55,765 nt of DNA from positions 1-55,765 of the forward strand of contig JAPXLN010000010.1 in NCBI GenBank assembly GCA_033809515.1, given 5' to 3'. Positions 49,117 to 55,765 of the stretch are shown here, one piece after another. Position 1 is the stretch's first letter. Each line of letters opens with the position of its first letter. Position numbers and translations under genes: made by a program. The stretch comes from JAPXLN01 sp033809515. Its GTDB lineage: Bacteria > Bacillota > Sulfobacillia > Fermentithermobacillales > Fermentithermobacillaceae. The notes under the pieces are model-generated. The model saw only the letters and a program-made list of their open reading frames with translations, ran no database searches and had not been told where the DNA came from.

Positions 49117-51129
49117 ATGTTACGCCCGTCTCTCCAGGAATGGCTGGAAACTGACGGGCTAGGTGGCTTTGCCTCTTCAACGACTTCAGGAATTCACACG
49201 CGAAGGTACCATGGGTGGTTGTTTATGGCCGGGGCCGATCCAGGTGAAAGGTGGCTGGCCCTTAGCAAGATTGAGGATTCGTGCAGTAATGCTGCGGGGA
49301 CGTGGGAGCTTTCGTCCAACTGTTATCCTGGCACCGTCTATCCCAAAGGGCGAGAGAACGTCTGGGCGTTTAAGACACTGCCCTTTCCCTGTTACATACT
49401 GAAGACGGGACATCACTTTCTGGAACGGGAGATCATGATGGCAAAAGGCCACAGGGGCGTTTTCGTAGTTTACCGGCTCAGTCCGTCTCCTTCAGCCATG
49501 CGCAGGGGTATGCAAGGGGGTATGCAAGGGGAGTCTCTGACGCTGCAGCTTCGCCCCTTGTGCAACTACAGGTTCTATCATCACACTGCCAGAGAAGGGT
49601 CGTGGACTCCTAAGTTCTATCCTTTGGATGGCGCCCTGGTTCTTCAAGGGCACACTCCTTGTCGTGAGATTCTCCTGGCTTGTCCCGGATCTTCGTTTTC
49701 TCTTGAGCCTCGCTGGTATCACAACATGATCTATCGTACAGAGAGGGAGCGTGGTCTGGATGATCGAGAAGATCACCTGAACCCCGGTTGTTTTACTGTA
49801 AGACTGGAACCGGGGGGCCAGGTTGTGTTCTGGGCCGGTCCGCTGCCTGAGGGCACAGTCTCTTCTTTTGTGAGCGGTCTTTCCGAGCATTACGAGGAAA
49901 TGCGCTTGAAGGAGCTCAACCGTAGGCGCAGCATTGCAGAAAAAGGACAGACCAAGCTTATTGGCCGTCTCTTTCTGGCCGGAGACCAGTTTGTGGTGAC
50001 CGGTCCCAGTGGGGCATCTATCATAGCAGGGTATCATTGGTTTGGTGAATGGGGAAGAGATACTTTCATCTCTTTGCCCGGGCTCCTTCTGTGTACAGGC
50101 AGGTTTGGCGAAGCCCAGGAGGTCTTTCTACGGTTCGCAGAAGCTCTGGAATCAGGCCTCATACCAAACAGATTTGTGGAAGGATGTGGGGCAGCGTACA
50201 ATTCGGCCGATGCGTCTTTGTGGATGATAGATGCTCTCAGGAAATACGAAAAGGCCACAGAGGATTTTGCTTTCGTCAAGTCCTTCCTGCCCTATGTCCG
50301 TGAAGTAGTTGAATCTTACATGGCAGGCACTGATTTTGGCACCGGGATGGATTCTCGCTCCCTGCTTCGCACCGGGACCAGGGAGTCTCAGGTAACGTGG
50401 ATGGACGCTTGCGCCCACGGCACCCCGGTAACCCCCCGCTGGGGTTACCCTGTGGAAATAAACGGCCTGTGGGTTCACGCCCTGGCATGTATCAGCCACT
50501 GGGAGAAGAAAGCAGGATCTGAACGCTATAACCGGTACTCCGGTGTTTATAAGAAGGCGGCCTCTGAGTTTCTTAAGGCATTCACCTGGCGCGGAAACGG
50601 ATTGTACGATAGGGTTGATGAATCGGGGCCTGTGGAAGAAATCCGGCCCAACCAACTGATTGCAGCAGGCTGTGATGGCCTTAACGTTCCTGATTCTACG
50701 CTTTACGATATTCTAAGGACCTCCTGCCACAGACTGTTGACCCCTCGCGGGCTCAGAACACTGGATCCCGGATCACCGAGCTACAGAGGGAGATACAAGG
50801 GTCCGCCTTTTGAGAGAGATTCTGCCTATCACCAGGGAACTGCATGGCCCTGGCTCCTGGGACCCTTTTTCGACGTCATGGGCAAGCTTGACCGCAAAAG
50901 CGCAGCAGCTCTAAGGCTGAATACAGCTAAGACCTGGCGCTATCTTCTAGGAACTCTGGTTGATCTTGATAGGAATCCGTGCGCGGGGTCTGTTTTTGAA
51001 GTTGCATCGGGAGATGCGCCATTTGAGCCGGGCGGTGCCGTCGCCCAGGCGTGGAGCGTGGCAGAGACTATAAGGATACTATGTTCTGCCGGGCCTGAAC
51101 ATATCAATGGAAAGAGGCGATTGACTTGA
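49117..51129 (+). CDS. Amylo-alpha-1,6-glucosidase / GDE family
   Basis: About 670 residues. The N-terminal GDE_N domain starts EWLETDGLGGFASSTTSGIHTRRYHGWL, a signature of archaeal-type and bacterial glycogen debranching enzymes. The GH133 catalytic part (about 290-660) includes GYHWFGEWGRDTFISLPGL, FVEGCGAAYNSADASLWMIDAL and SAYHQGTAWPWLLGPF, bearing the catalytic acids. It removes alpha-1,6 branches from glycogen-like glucan. A 12-bp tandem duplication encodes GMQGGMQG. ATG 49117 with GAAGG upstream is preferred over 49075. The GT4 gene starts within its last codon. Confidence 0.9.
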   Translation: MLRPSLQEWLETDGLGGFASSTTSGIHTRRYHGWLFMAGADPGERWLALSKIEDSCSNAAGTWELSSNCYPGTVYPKGRENVWAFKTLPFPCYILKTGHHFLEREIMMAKGHRGVFVVYRLSPSPSAMRRGMQGGMQGESLTLQLRPLCNYRFYHHTAREGSWTPKFYPLDGALVLQGHTPCREILLACPGSSFSLEPRWYHNMIYRTERERGLDDREDHLNPGCFTVRLEPGGQVVFWAGPLPEGTVSSFVSGLSEHYEEMRLKELNRRRSIAEKGQTKLIGRLFLAGDQFVVTGPSGASIIAGYHWFGEWGRDTFISLPGLLLCTGRFGEAQEVFLRFAEALESGLIPNRFVEGCGAAYNSADASLWMIDALRKYEKATEDFAFVKSFLPYVREVVESYMAGTDFGTGMDSRSLLRTGTRESQVTWMDACAHGTPVTPRWGYPVEINGLWVHALACISHWEKKAGSERYNRYSGVYKKAASEFLKAFTWRGNGLYDRVDESGPVEEIRPNQLIAAGCDGLNVPDSTLYDILRTSCHRLLTPRGLRTLDPGSPSYRGRYKGPPFERDSAYHQGTAWPWLLGPFFDVMGKLDRKSAAALRLNTAKTWRYLLGTLVDLDRNPCAGSVFEVASGDAPFEPGGAVAQAWSVAETIRILCSAGPEHINGKRRLT

Positions 51130-52424
51130 AACTCAAAGTGCTCATGCTTGCGTGGGAGTATCCTCCGGAGCACGTTGGAGGTCTAGGCAGGCACGTCTGC
51201 CACCTTGGAAGGGCCCTTGCACGCCAGGAGGCGAGTGTGACCGTCCTGACCAGAGGGGTGGGCAAGAACGCAACATGGTATGATCAAGGAGTAACCGTGG
51301 TCCCGGCATTGCCCTACGGGCTAAACCCGCCTGACTTTGTGACGTGGGCCGCCCAGTTCAACGTGAGCTTGATGGAGGTCGCAAGCAGGGAGTTTGCTGC
51401 GGGAGAGTTCGACGTTATTCACGGCCACGACTGGATAGTCGCCTATGCCGCCAGAGCCTTGAAGCATTCATGGAACCTTCCGCTGGTGGCCACCGTTCAT
51501 GCAACAGAGCATGGCAGGCAAAAAGGCCTGCATAATGCGGTGCAAAGACACATTTCGGAGACAGAATGGTACTTGTGCTACGAGGCATGGCGGGTTATCA
51601 CATGTAGCAAATATATGCAAAACGAGGTTTGCGGGGTCTTCGGTCTGCCCCGGGATAAAGTCCGGGTGATTCCCAACGGCATTTCCCCGGCGTGGTTTTC
51701 TTTGCAGCCATGCCCCGATCCCGATCCTCTGGTAGCTTTTGTAGGAAGGCTGGTGCCCGAGAAAGGGCCTCATGTCCTGGTTGAAGCTATGTCCTCAGTG
51801 CTGGCTGAATTTCCCCGGGCCCGTCTGGTCCTGGCCGGAGGCGGCCCTATGGAACATGATATCCGGCGTAGAGTCTATGAGCTGGGATTAGGGAACGTTG
51901 TAAGCCTGCCTGGACATCTGGATGACCGGGGGCTGAAAGACCTGTATTCCAGGGCCTGGGTGGCGTGCTTCCCAAGTTCCTACGAACCTTTTGGCATAGT
52001 GGCACTGGAAGCTATGGCCACGGGAGTTCCTTGCGTCGTAGGCGATGCAGGCGGGCTTGCCGAGATAATCGACCACCGGGTAACGGGCATGAGAGTCAAT
52101 CCCGGGGACGTTGATGCCCTGAGCAACACTATCCGGATGTTGATCAGGGATAGTGCTATGCGCAGGGCCTTGTCTGCGAGAGCACAGGAAGTTGCCCTCA
52201 GGGACTACTCCTGGGATGACATTGCTCTTTCTACCATTGAGGTGTACCGTGAGGTTGTTGAGGCAGCTTGCTTGCATGTCTCCGGGGCGGCTTCCGGTTT
52301 CACCGGGACACCGGCTTCAGTGCAGGAAAGAAGAGCGGTGAGCGCGGCCGTTGCCGCAGCTGCTGGCGATGACGGCAACGGCACAAGCAACGGCGCACGC
52401 AACGGCGCAAGCAAGGGTTTCTAA
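51126..52424 (+). CDS. GT4-family glycosyltransferase
   Basis: 432 residues, GT-B fold. The N-terminal domain has WEYPPEHVGGLGRHVCHLGRAL and HGHDWIVAYAARAL, and the C-terminal domain RLVPEKGPHVLVEAM, PSSYEPFGIVALEAMA (EX7E motif) and GDAGGLAEII. This is the glycogen/maltose-type synthase group of GT4, which often travels with debranching enzymes. Its TTG start overlaps the debranching-enzyme stop (TTGA). The last 25 residues are repeated Asn-Gly-Ala units (GNGTSNGARNGASKGF), not part of the fold. Substrate is probably a nucleotide-glucose. Confidence 0.88.
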   Translation: MKLKVLMLAWEYPPEHVGGLGRHVCHLGRALARQEASVTVLTRGVGKNATWYDQGVTVVPALPYGLNPPDFVTWAAQFNVSLMEVASREFAAGEFDVIHGHDWIVAYAARALKHSWNLPLVATVHATEHGRQKGLHNAVQRHISETEWYLCYEAWRVITCSKYMQNEVCGVFGLPRDKVRVIPNGISPAWFSLQPCPDPDPLVAFVGRLVPEKGPHVLVEAMSSVLAEFPRARLVLAGGGPMEHDIRRRVYELGLGNVVSLPGHLDDRGLKDLYSRAWVACFPSSYEPFGIVALEAMATGVPCVVGDAGGLAEIIDHRVTGMRVNPGDVDALSNTIRMLIRDSAMRRALSARAQEVALRDYSWDDIALSTIEVYREVVEAACLHVSGAASGFTGTPASVQERRAVSAAVAAAAGDDGNGTSNGARNGASKGF

Positions 52425-52446
52425 TCATACGCTTTTGGAGTTTTCT

Positions 52447-52471
52447 CGTACTGCCCCTTGAGTACGTTTTT
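52447..52471 (+). terminator. Intrinsic terminator after the glycosyltransferase
   Basis: CGTACT (52447-52452), loop GCCCCTTG, AGTACG (52461-52466), then TTTTT. It lies 23 bp after the stop. Confidence 0.7.
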
Positions 52472-52511
52472 GGAACCCGGAGAGGAGACAGCCGAGAGAG
52501 GAGATAAGCAA

Positions 52512-53306
52512 GTGATCAGGGCGGAGAAACTCACGAAAAATTACGGAGCGCTGACTGCAGTTCGTGACCTTACATTATCAGTTGGCCCGGGCGAGATCTT
52601 CGGATTTCTAGGGCCCAACGGATCAGGCAAGACCACCACAATCAAGATGCTTTGCGGTCTTTTGTCCCCTACGTCAGGACGGGCGAGGATATGCGGCGTT
52701 GACGTTCAGGAAGACCCGGTCAGGGCAAAAGCTATGCTTGGCTACGTGCCTGATACTCCTGACGTGTATGAGAAGCTTAGCGCCAGGGAGCTATTGCAGT
52801 TTGTGGCTGATCTGAGAAAGATGGACCGCAAAAAGGCGGCCCAACGCATGGAGGAGCTCCTGTGCATGTTTGAACTCAGCGACAGGCAAGACGAGCTTCT
52901 GGGGGGCTACTCCCATGGAATGAGACAGAAAGTCTGCATAGCATCGGCGCTTTTGGATGAACCCAAAGCCCTGTTTCTGGACGAGCCTACGGTAGGCCTG
53001 GATCCAAAAAGCGCTCGGTTGGTCAAAGAGGTGCTCAGGGAGGTTGCCGGCGCCGGAGGGGCGGTTTTTGTTTCCACCCACATTTTGGAGATAGCTGAGA
53101 GAATGTGCGACCGGGTAGGTATCATTCAAGAGGGGCGCTTGATTGCAGAAGGCAGCGTCGAGGATCTGAGGAGCCGGGTCCTTCCTGGCATTGAAGGAGA
53201 GGCTGCTTCTCTTGAGGATCTTTTCCTGAAACTTACCGGAGGCGAGGAATACAGGGAACTGGTCAAGCATTTGTCTGCGGGCGAGAAAAACTCCCATGGA
53301 CAGTAG
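52512..53306 (+). CDS. ABC transporter ATPase (ABC-2 exporter type)
   Basis: 264 residues. Walker A is GPNGSGKTT, the Q-loop region precedes YVPDTPDVYEKLSARELL, the signature is GYSHGMRQK (degenerate LSGGQ), Walker B ALFLDEPTVGLDP, and the switch histidine THILE. This subtype (YSHGMRQK) is the Nod/CcmA-like ATPase of ABC-2 exporters. GTG 52512 has AGGAG 8 nt upstream; the longer frame from 52458 is not needed. The permease follows after 59 bp. Confidence 0.92.
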   Translation: MIRAEKLTKNYGALTAVRDLTLSVGPGEIFGFLGPNGSGKTTTIKMLCGLLSPTSGRARICGVDVQEDPVRAKAMLGYVPDTPDVYEKLSARELLQFVADLRKMDRKKAAQRMEELLCMFELSDRQDELLGGYSHGMRQKVCIASALLDEPKALFLDEPTVGLDPKSARLVKEVLREVAGAGGAVFVSTHILEIAERMCDRVGIIQEGRLIAEGSVEDLRSRVLPGIEGEAASLEDLFLKLTGGEEYRELVKHLSAGEKNSHGQ

Positions 53307-53365
53307 TTCCCTGGGTACGAAAAGACTCAAAGCCCGGCATGACTGGGCAGACGGGAGAGGGTGCT

Positions 53366-55111
53366 ATGGTGGAGTATGCCTGGATGATAATGAGAATGGA
53401 TCTGAAATCTCTGCTCAACAAGGGGAGACGAGGGGACAAAAAGGGCAGTATTCGGTTTTGGATTAGTGTTTTCATGTACGTTGCCCTGGGGGCAGGAACC
53501 TACTATGGGGCGTACATACTCTTTGATTACCTCCGGACCTTCCTTGCCGCACTTCCGGGCATGGCCGATGCTGTGGCCGTGAGCATCTTCAATGGTCTGG
53601 CCATCTATGTACTGGTCCTTGTGTTTCTTACCGGGCTTCAGGTTACCTTCCGAACCCTGTACGAGTCCGATGATATCGGATTTTTGCTTTCCCAACCTGT
53701 TCCGGCAGAGTCAGTGTTCGGAGCCAAATTCCTTTTCGCCTATGCCGCCCTTGCACCTATGGTACTGGTGTTTGGACTTCCTGTCTGGTTTGCATGGGCC
53801 TACGTTAACCGGGCCGGGCCGTTGTTTTACCTGATGGCCGCATTGTCGCTTCTACTTTTGCTTCTCATGGTCCATGCGGCAGTCACATTGATACTGCTGG
53901 TAGCCATGAGGTACCTGCCGGGCAGCAAACTCAAGCGTTCATTCGTTGCCGCAGGAGCTATTCTGGGCCTGTTCATCGTTCTTACCAGTCAGGTCTTAAG
54001 CTCCAGGCTTTCCTCGGGAGGAAACCCTATGGACGTACTGCAGCGGATAGGGTCCATGAATCTGTCCAAGACCTGGTATCTTCCTACGACCTGGGCTGTC
54101 AACGCTATCCTGGGCACCGTGAAAAGGTTCGGAGTGAACCCGGTCTACTATGCCCTGCCGCTTGCCGGTTCTGCTGTGGTTCTTGCTTATGCGGCAGTGA
54201 GGATGTCTGAAAAATGGTATTTTACAGGTTGGTCGGGTTTGGGCGAGGAATCATCTGCGGCCCCAGGAAGAGGCAAGGCCGGAATCAAAGACAAAAGGCG
54301 CGCCGGAAGCAGGGCAGCAGGGGCCTGGACAAGAGGCTCTCGCAGTTTGCAGGGCACATTCTGGACGGTGTTGAGCAAGGATATAAGGCTGCTTTTCAGA
54401 GACCCTGTCCTTTGGTACGGTCTGGCCACAAGCGCCATTGTCCTGGGGTTTTTCGTCTATAATAGCAGCTCCGGAGGGTCCATGAGCGCACGTATGCCCT
54501 TTGAAGCGGCAAAGAGCATGATGTCGGGCATGTTCGTGGCAATGGCTGCCCTTATGGGCGCTGTGGTAGGCGCTCAGACGGGAGGCATTTCCCTGAGCCG
54601 TGAAGGCCCCTGTTTTTGGTTGCTTCAAGCAAATCCTACAGACGGCGTAAGTCTGTACCGGGCTAAGATGGTCTATGCTATGCTTCCCAGTACGGTCTTG
54701 ATGCTTCCTTTTCTGGTGATTGTTGAGTTTACCGGTCTGCCTCATTACCCCCTGTGGCGTGAGCTGGTACTGGGCCTATCCATAGGGGCGACAGTCGCTT
54801 CGTTTCAGATTCTCCTTGATGCCTACTTTCCCGATTTCACTGTCAGGGTCGAGATCGGGTCGTCAAAGTCAGGAAAGGGAACCGGGAAGCTTGTTACGGT
54901 TATGCTTGCCAGCATGCTTCTGGTGATGGTCTTTCTTCTTCTTTTGACGCTTCCTACTATACTGGTACGGAAGGAAGCCTTTTCTGAGTCATGGTTTGTC
55001 AGGTTGGACATGATTATCCACGCTTCAGTGGCAGGCTTGGCGCTGCTGGTAACCTTCATAGGCAGCAAGCTTGGTTCCAACCGGGTGCAGGGCCTCCTGC
55101 GGTCAACGTAG
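53366..55111 (+). CDS. ABC-2 type exporter permease
   Basis: 581 residues with about 12 to 14 predicted membrane segments. It begins with a cytoplasmic stretch (WMIMRMDLKSLLNKGRRGDKKG) and then repeated hydrophobic blocks; the QPVPAESVFGAKFLFAY loop after helix 2 is common in 'putative ABC exporter' proteins (ABC-2-like, EcsB/YthQ-type length). A basic, Ala/Gly-rich linker lies near residue 300. Acts with the ATPase just upstream. ATG 53366 has GGAGAGGG upstream; cargo unknown. Confidence 0.8.
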   Translation: MVEYAWMIMRMDLKSLLNKGRRGDKKGSIRFWISVFMYVALGAGTYYGAYILFDYLRTFLAALPGMADAVAVSIFNGLAIYVLVLVFLTGLQVTFRTLYESDDIGFLLSQPVPAESVFGAKFLFAYAALAPMVLVFGLPVWFAWAYVNRAGPLFYLMAALSLLLLLLMVHAAVTLILLVAMRYLPGSKLKRSFVAAGAILGLFIVLTSQVLSSRLSSGGNPMDVLQRIGSMNLSKTWYLPTTWAVNAILGTVKRFGVNPVYYALPLAGSAVVLAYAAVRMSEKWYFTGWSGLGEESSAAPGRGKAGIKDKRRAGSRAAGAWTRGSRSLQGTFWTVLSKDIRLLFRDPVLWYGLATSAIVLGFFVYNSSSGGSMSARMPFEAAKSMMSGMFVAMAALMGAVVGAQTGGISLSREGPCFWLLQANPTDGVSLYRAKMVYAMLPSTVLMLPFLVIVEFTGLPHYPLWRELVLGLSIGATVASFQILLDAYFPDFTVRVEIGSSKSGKGTGKLVTVMLASMLLVMVFLLLLTLPTILVRKEAFSESWFVRLDMIIHASVAGLALLVTFIGSKLGSNRVQGLLRST

Positions 55112-55193
55112 GCATCCTTCCGTGTGAATGTCGTCACAAAGTACTCGGGTGTGTTATCATAATTCACGGTGGCCCGCAGGTCAACAGGCTACC

Positions 55194-55765
55194 ATGGAGG
55201 CGGTCGGTATCAACCTTGAAATGGTACTTACCATCATGGGAGCCATCGGCCTTTTTCTTTACGGCATGTTCAAGATGGGAGAAGGACTTCAGAACTCCGC
55301 CGGAGACAAGGTCCGCAGGATTTTAGAGGCCCTTACCGGTAACAGGCTGCTTGCTGTTTTGGTGGGAATCGTTGTAACAGCGGTCATTCAGGCTTCAGGG
55401 GCAACTACGGTCATGGTAGTAGGCTTCGTCAACGCAGGCCTCATGACTTTGGAACAGGCTATCGGAGTAATCATGGGGTCTAACATCGGAACTACCATTA
55501 CCGCACAGATGGTTGCCTTCAAACTTGAGAAATGCGCCCTTCCGGCCATTGCGCTTGGGATGATTATCAGGTTCGCAGTTCGCAGAAAGAAGTCTAAAGC
55601 TTTTTCTGACTTTCTGCTGGGATTTGGTATGCTGTTCCTGGGCATTAGCATATTGGGAACAGCTCTTGAGGGGCTGAGAACCTACCCGCCTTTTATGAAG
55701 CTCATGCTTGCGAGCGGTGACAGCCCAATCCTGGGAGTGATTGTGGGAGCGCTGTTTACCACCGC
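55194..55765 (+). CDS. Na/Pi cotransporter family protein, 5' part only
   Basis: The frame from ATG 55194 stays open to the window end (about 190 codons). It encodes MGAIGLFLYGMFKMGEGLQNS, then the QSSSATT-like motif variant VIQASGATTVMVVGFVNAGLM and a second GSNIGTTITAQM, both hallmarks of PF02690 Na/Pi cotransporters. The second repeat and any PhoU-like tail lie beyond the edge. No strong ribosome site is seen before 55194, and an internal ATG at 55221 with GGAGG upstream is possible. Confidence 0.87.
   Translation, partial: MEAVGINLEMVLTIMGAIGLFLYGMFKMGEGLQNSAGDKVRRILEALTGNRLLAVLVGIVVTAVIQASGATTVMVVGFVNAGLMTLEQAIGVIMGSNIGTTITAQMVAFKLEKCALPAIALGMIIRFAVRRKKSKAFSDFLLGFGMLFLGISILGTALEGLRTYPPFMKLMLASGDSPILGVIVGALFTT

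Overview
The window looks like the chromosome of an endospore-forming, probably anaerobic member of the Bacillota (Firmicutes). Evidence: a complete cotJABC spore-coat operon, a YtaF-type sporulation membrane protein, strong AGGAGG-type ribosome sites with frequent GTG and TTG starts, tungstate transport with pterin-cofactor synthesis, a sigma-54 two-component system, an ATP-type PEP carboxykinase and tightly overlapping operons. GC content appears moderately high. I see no rRNA, tRNA, IS element, phage gene or CRISPR array. I do not assign a genus.

Layout. 1-715: twelve palindromic 63-bp repeats, open on both strands. 796-4959: ferritin-like protein, C_GCAxxG_C_C protein, OsmC protein, ECF S-component, a 55-codon membrane/coiled-coil protein, an aldo/keto reductase with a ferredoxin tail, and a DUF2007-like protein. 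5181-6646: cotJABC. 6989-8587: ftcD and fchA for formimino-group transfer to folate. 8857-13287: MarR regulator overlapping a single-component RND exporter, then a GNAT acetyltransferase. 13380-19310: an unusual cluster with a PLP enzyme, a DUF6917-like protein, an FCD-type regulator with a divergent operator/promoter, a 77-aa protein, a fused B12-dependent mutase resembling glutamate mutase S plus E, and a P-loop partner. 19339-21462: nitroreductase and pckA. 21509-29577: a tungsten/molybdenum cofactor operon (moeA, moeA-PBP, moaA, moaC, MOSC-MogA, tupABC) under a candidate Moco/Tuco riboswitch. 29827-31708: ytaF and galE.

31741-36797: two CoA-transferase subunits, a soluble sensor kinase and a sigma-54 activator, downstream of a textbook -24/-12 promoter. 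37283-41114: PAS kinase, polyprenyl diphosphate synthase, acetyl-CoA acetyltransferase. 41252-46695: ArsR-type sensor, Zn/Cd-type P1B ATPase with a His-rich tail, Ca-type P2 ATPase. 46692-48990: FAD oxidoreductase and PyrK-like flavoprotein. 49117-52424: glycogen-debranching-type GH and GT4 glycosyltransferase. 52512-55111: ABC exporter. 55194-end: Na/Pi cotransporter, cut by the window edge.

How it fits together: the W/Mo operon would supply a tungsto- or molybdopterin cofactor whose client enzymes are not in the window. The CoA transferase and thiolase suggest fermentation or degradation of short-chain or dicarboxylic acyl-CoAs. The B12 mutase cluster suggests a carbon-skeleton rearrangement of an amino- or organic acid feeding such a pathway. 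This B12 cluster is the best candidate for an undescribed system. A second theme is short in-frame tandem duplications in many genes and intergenic regions.
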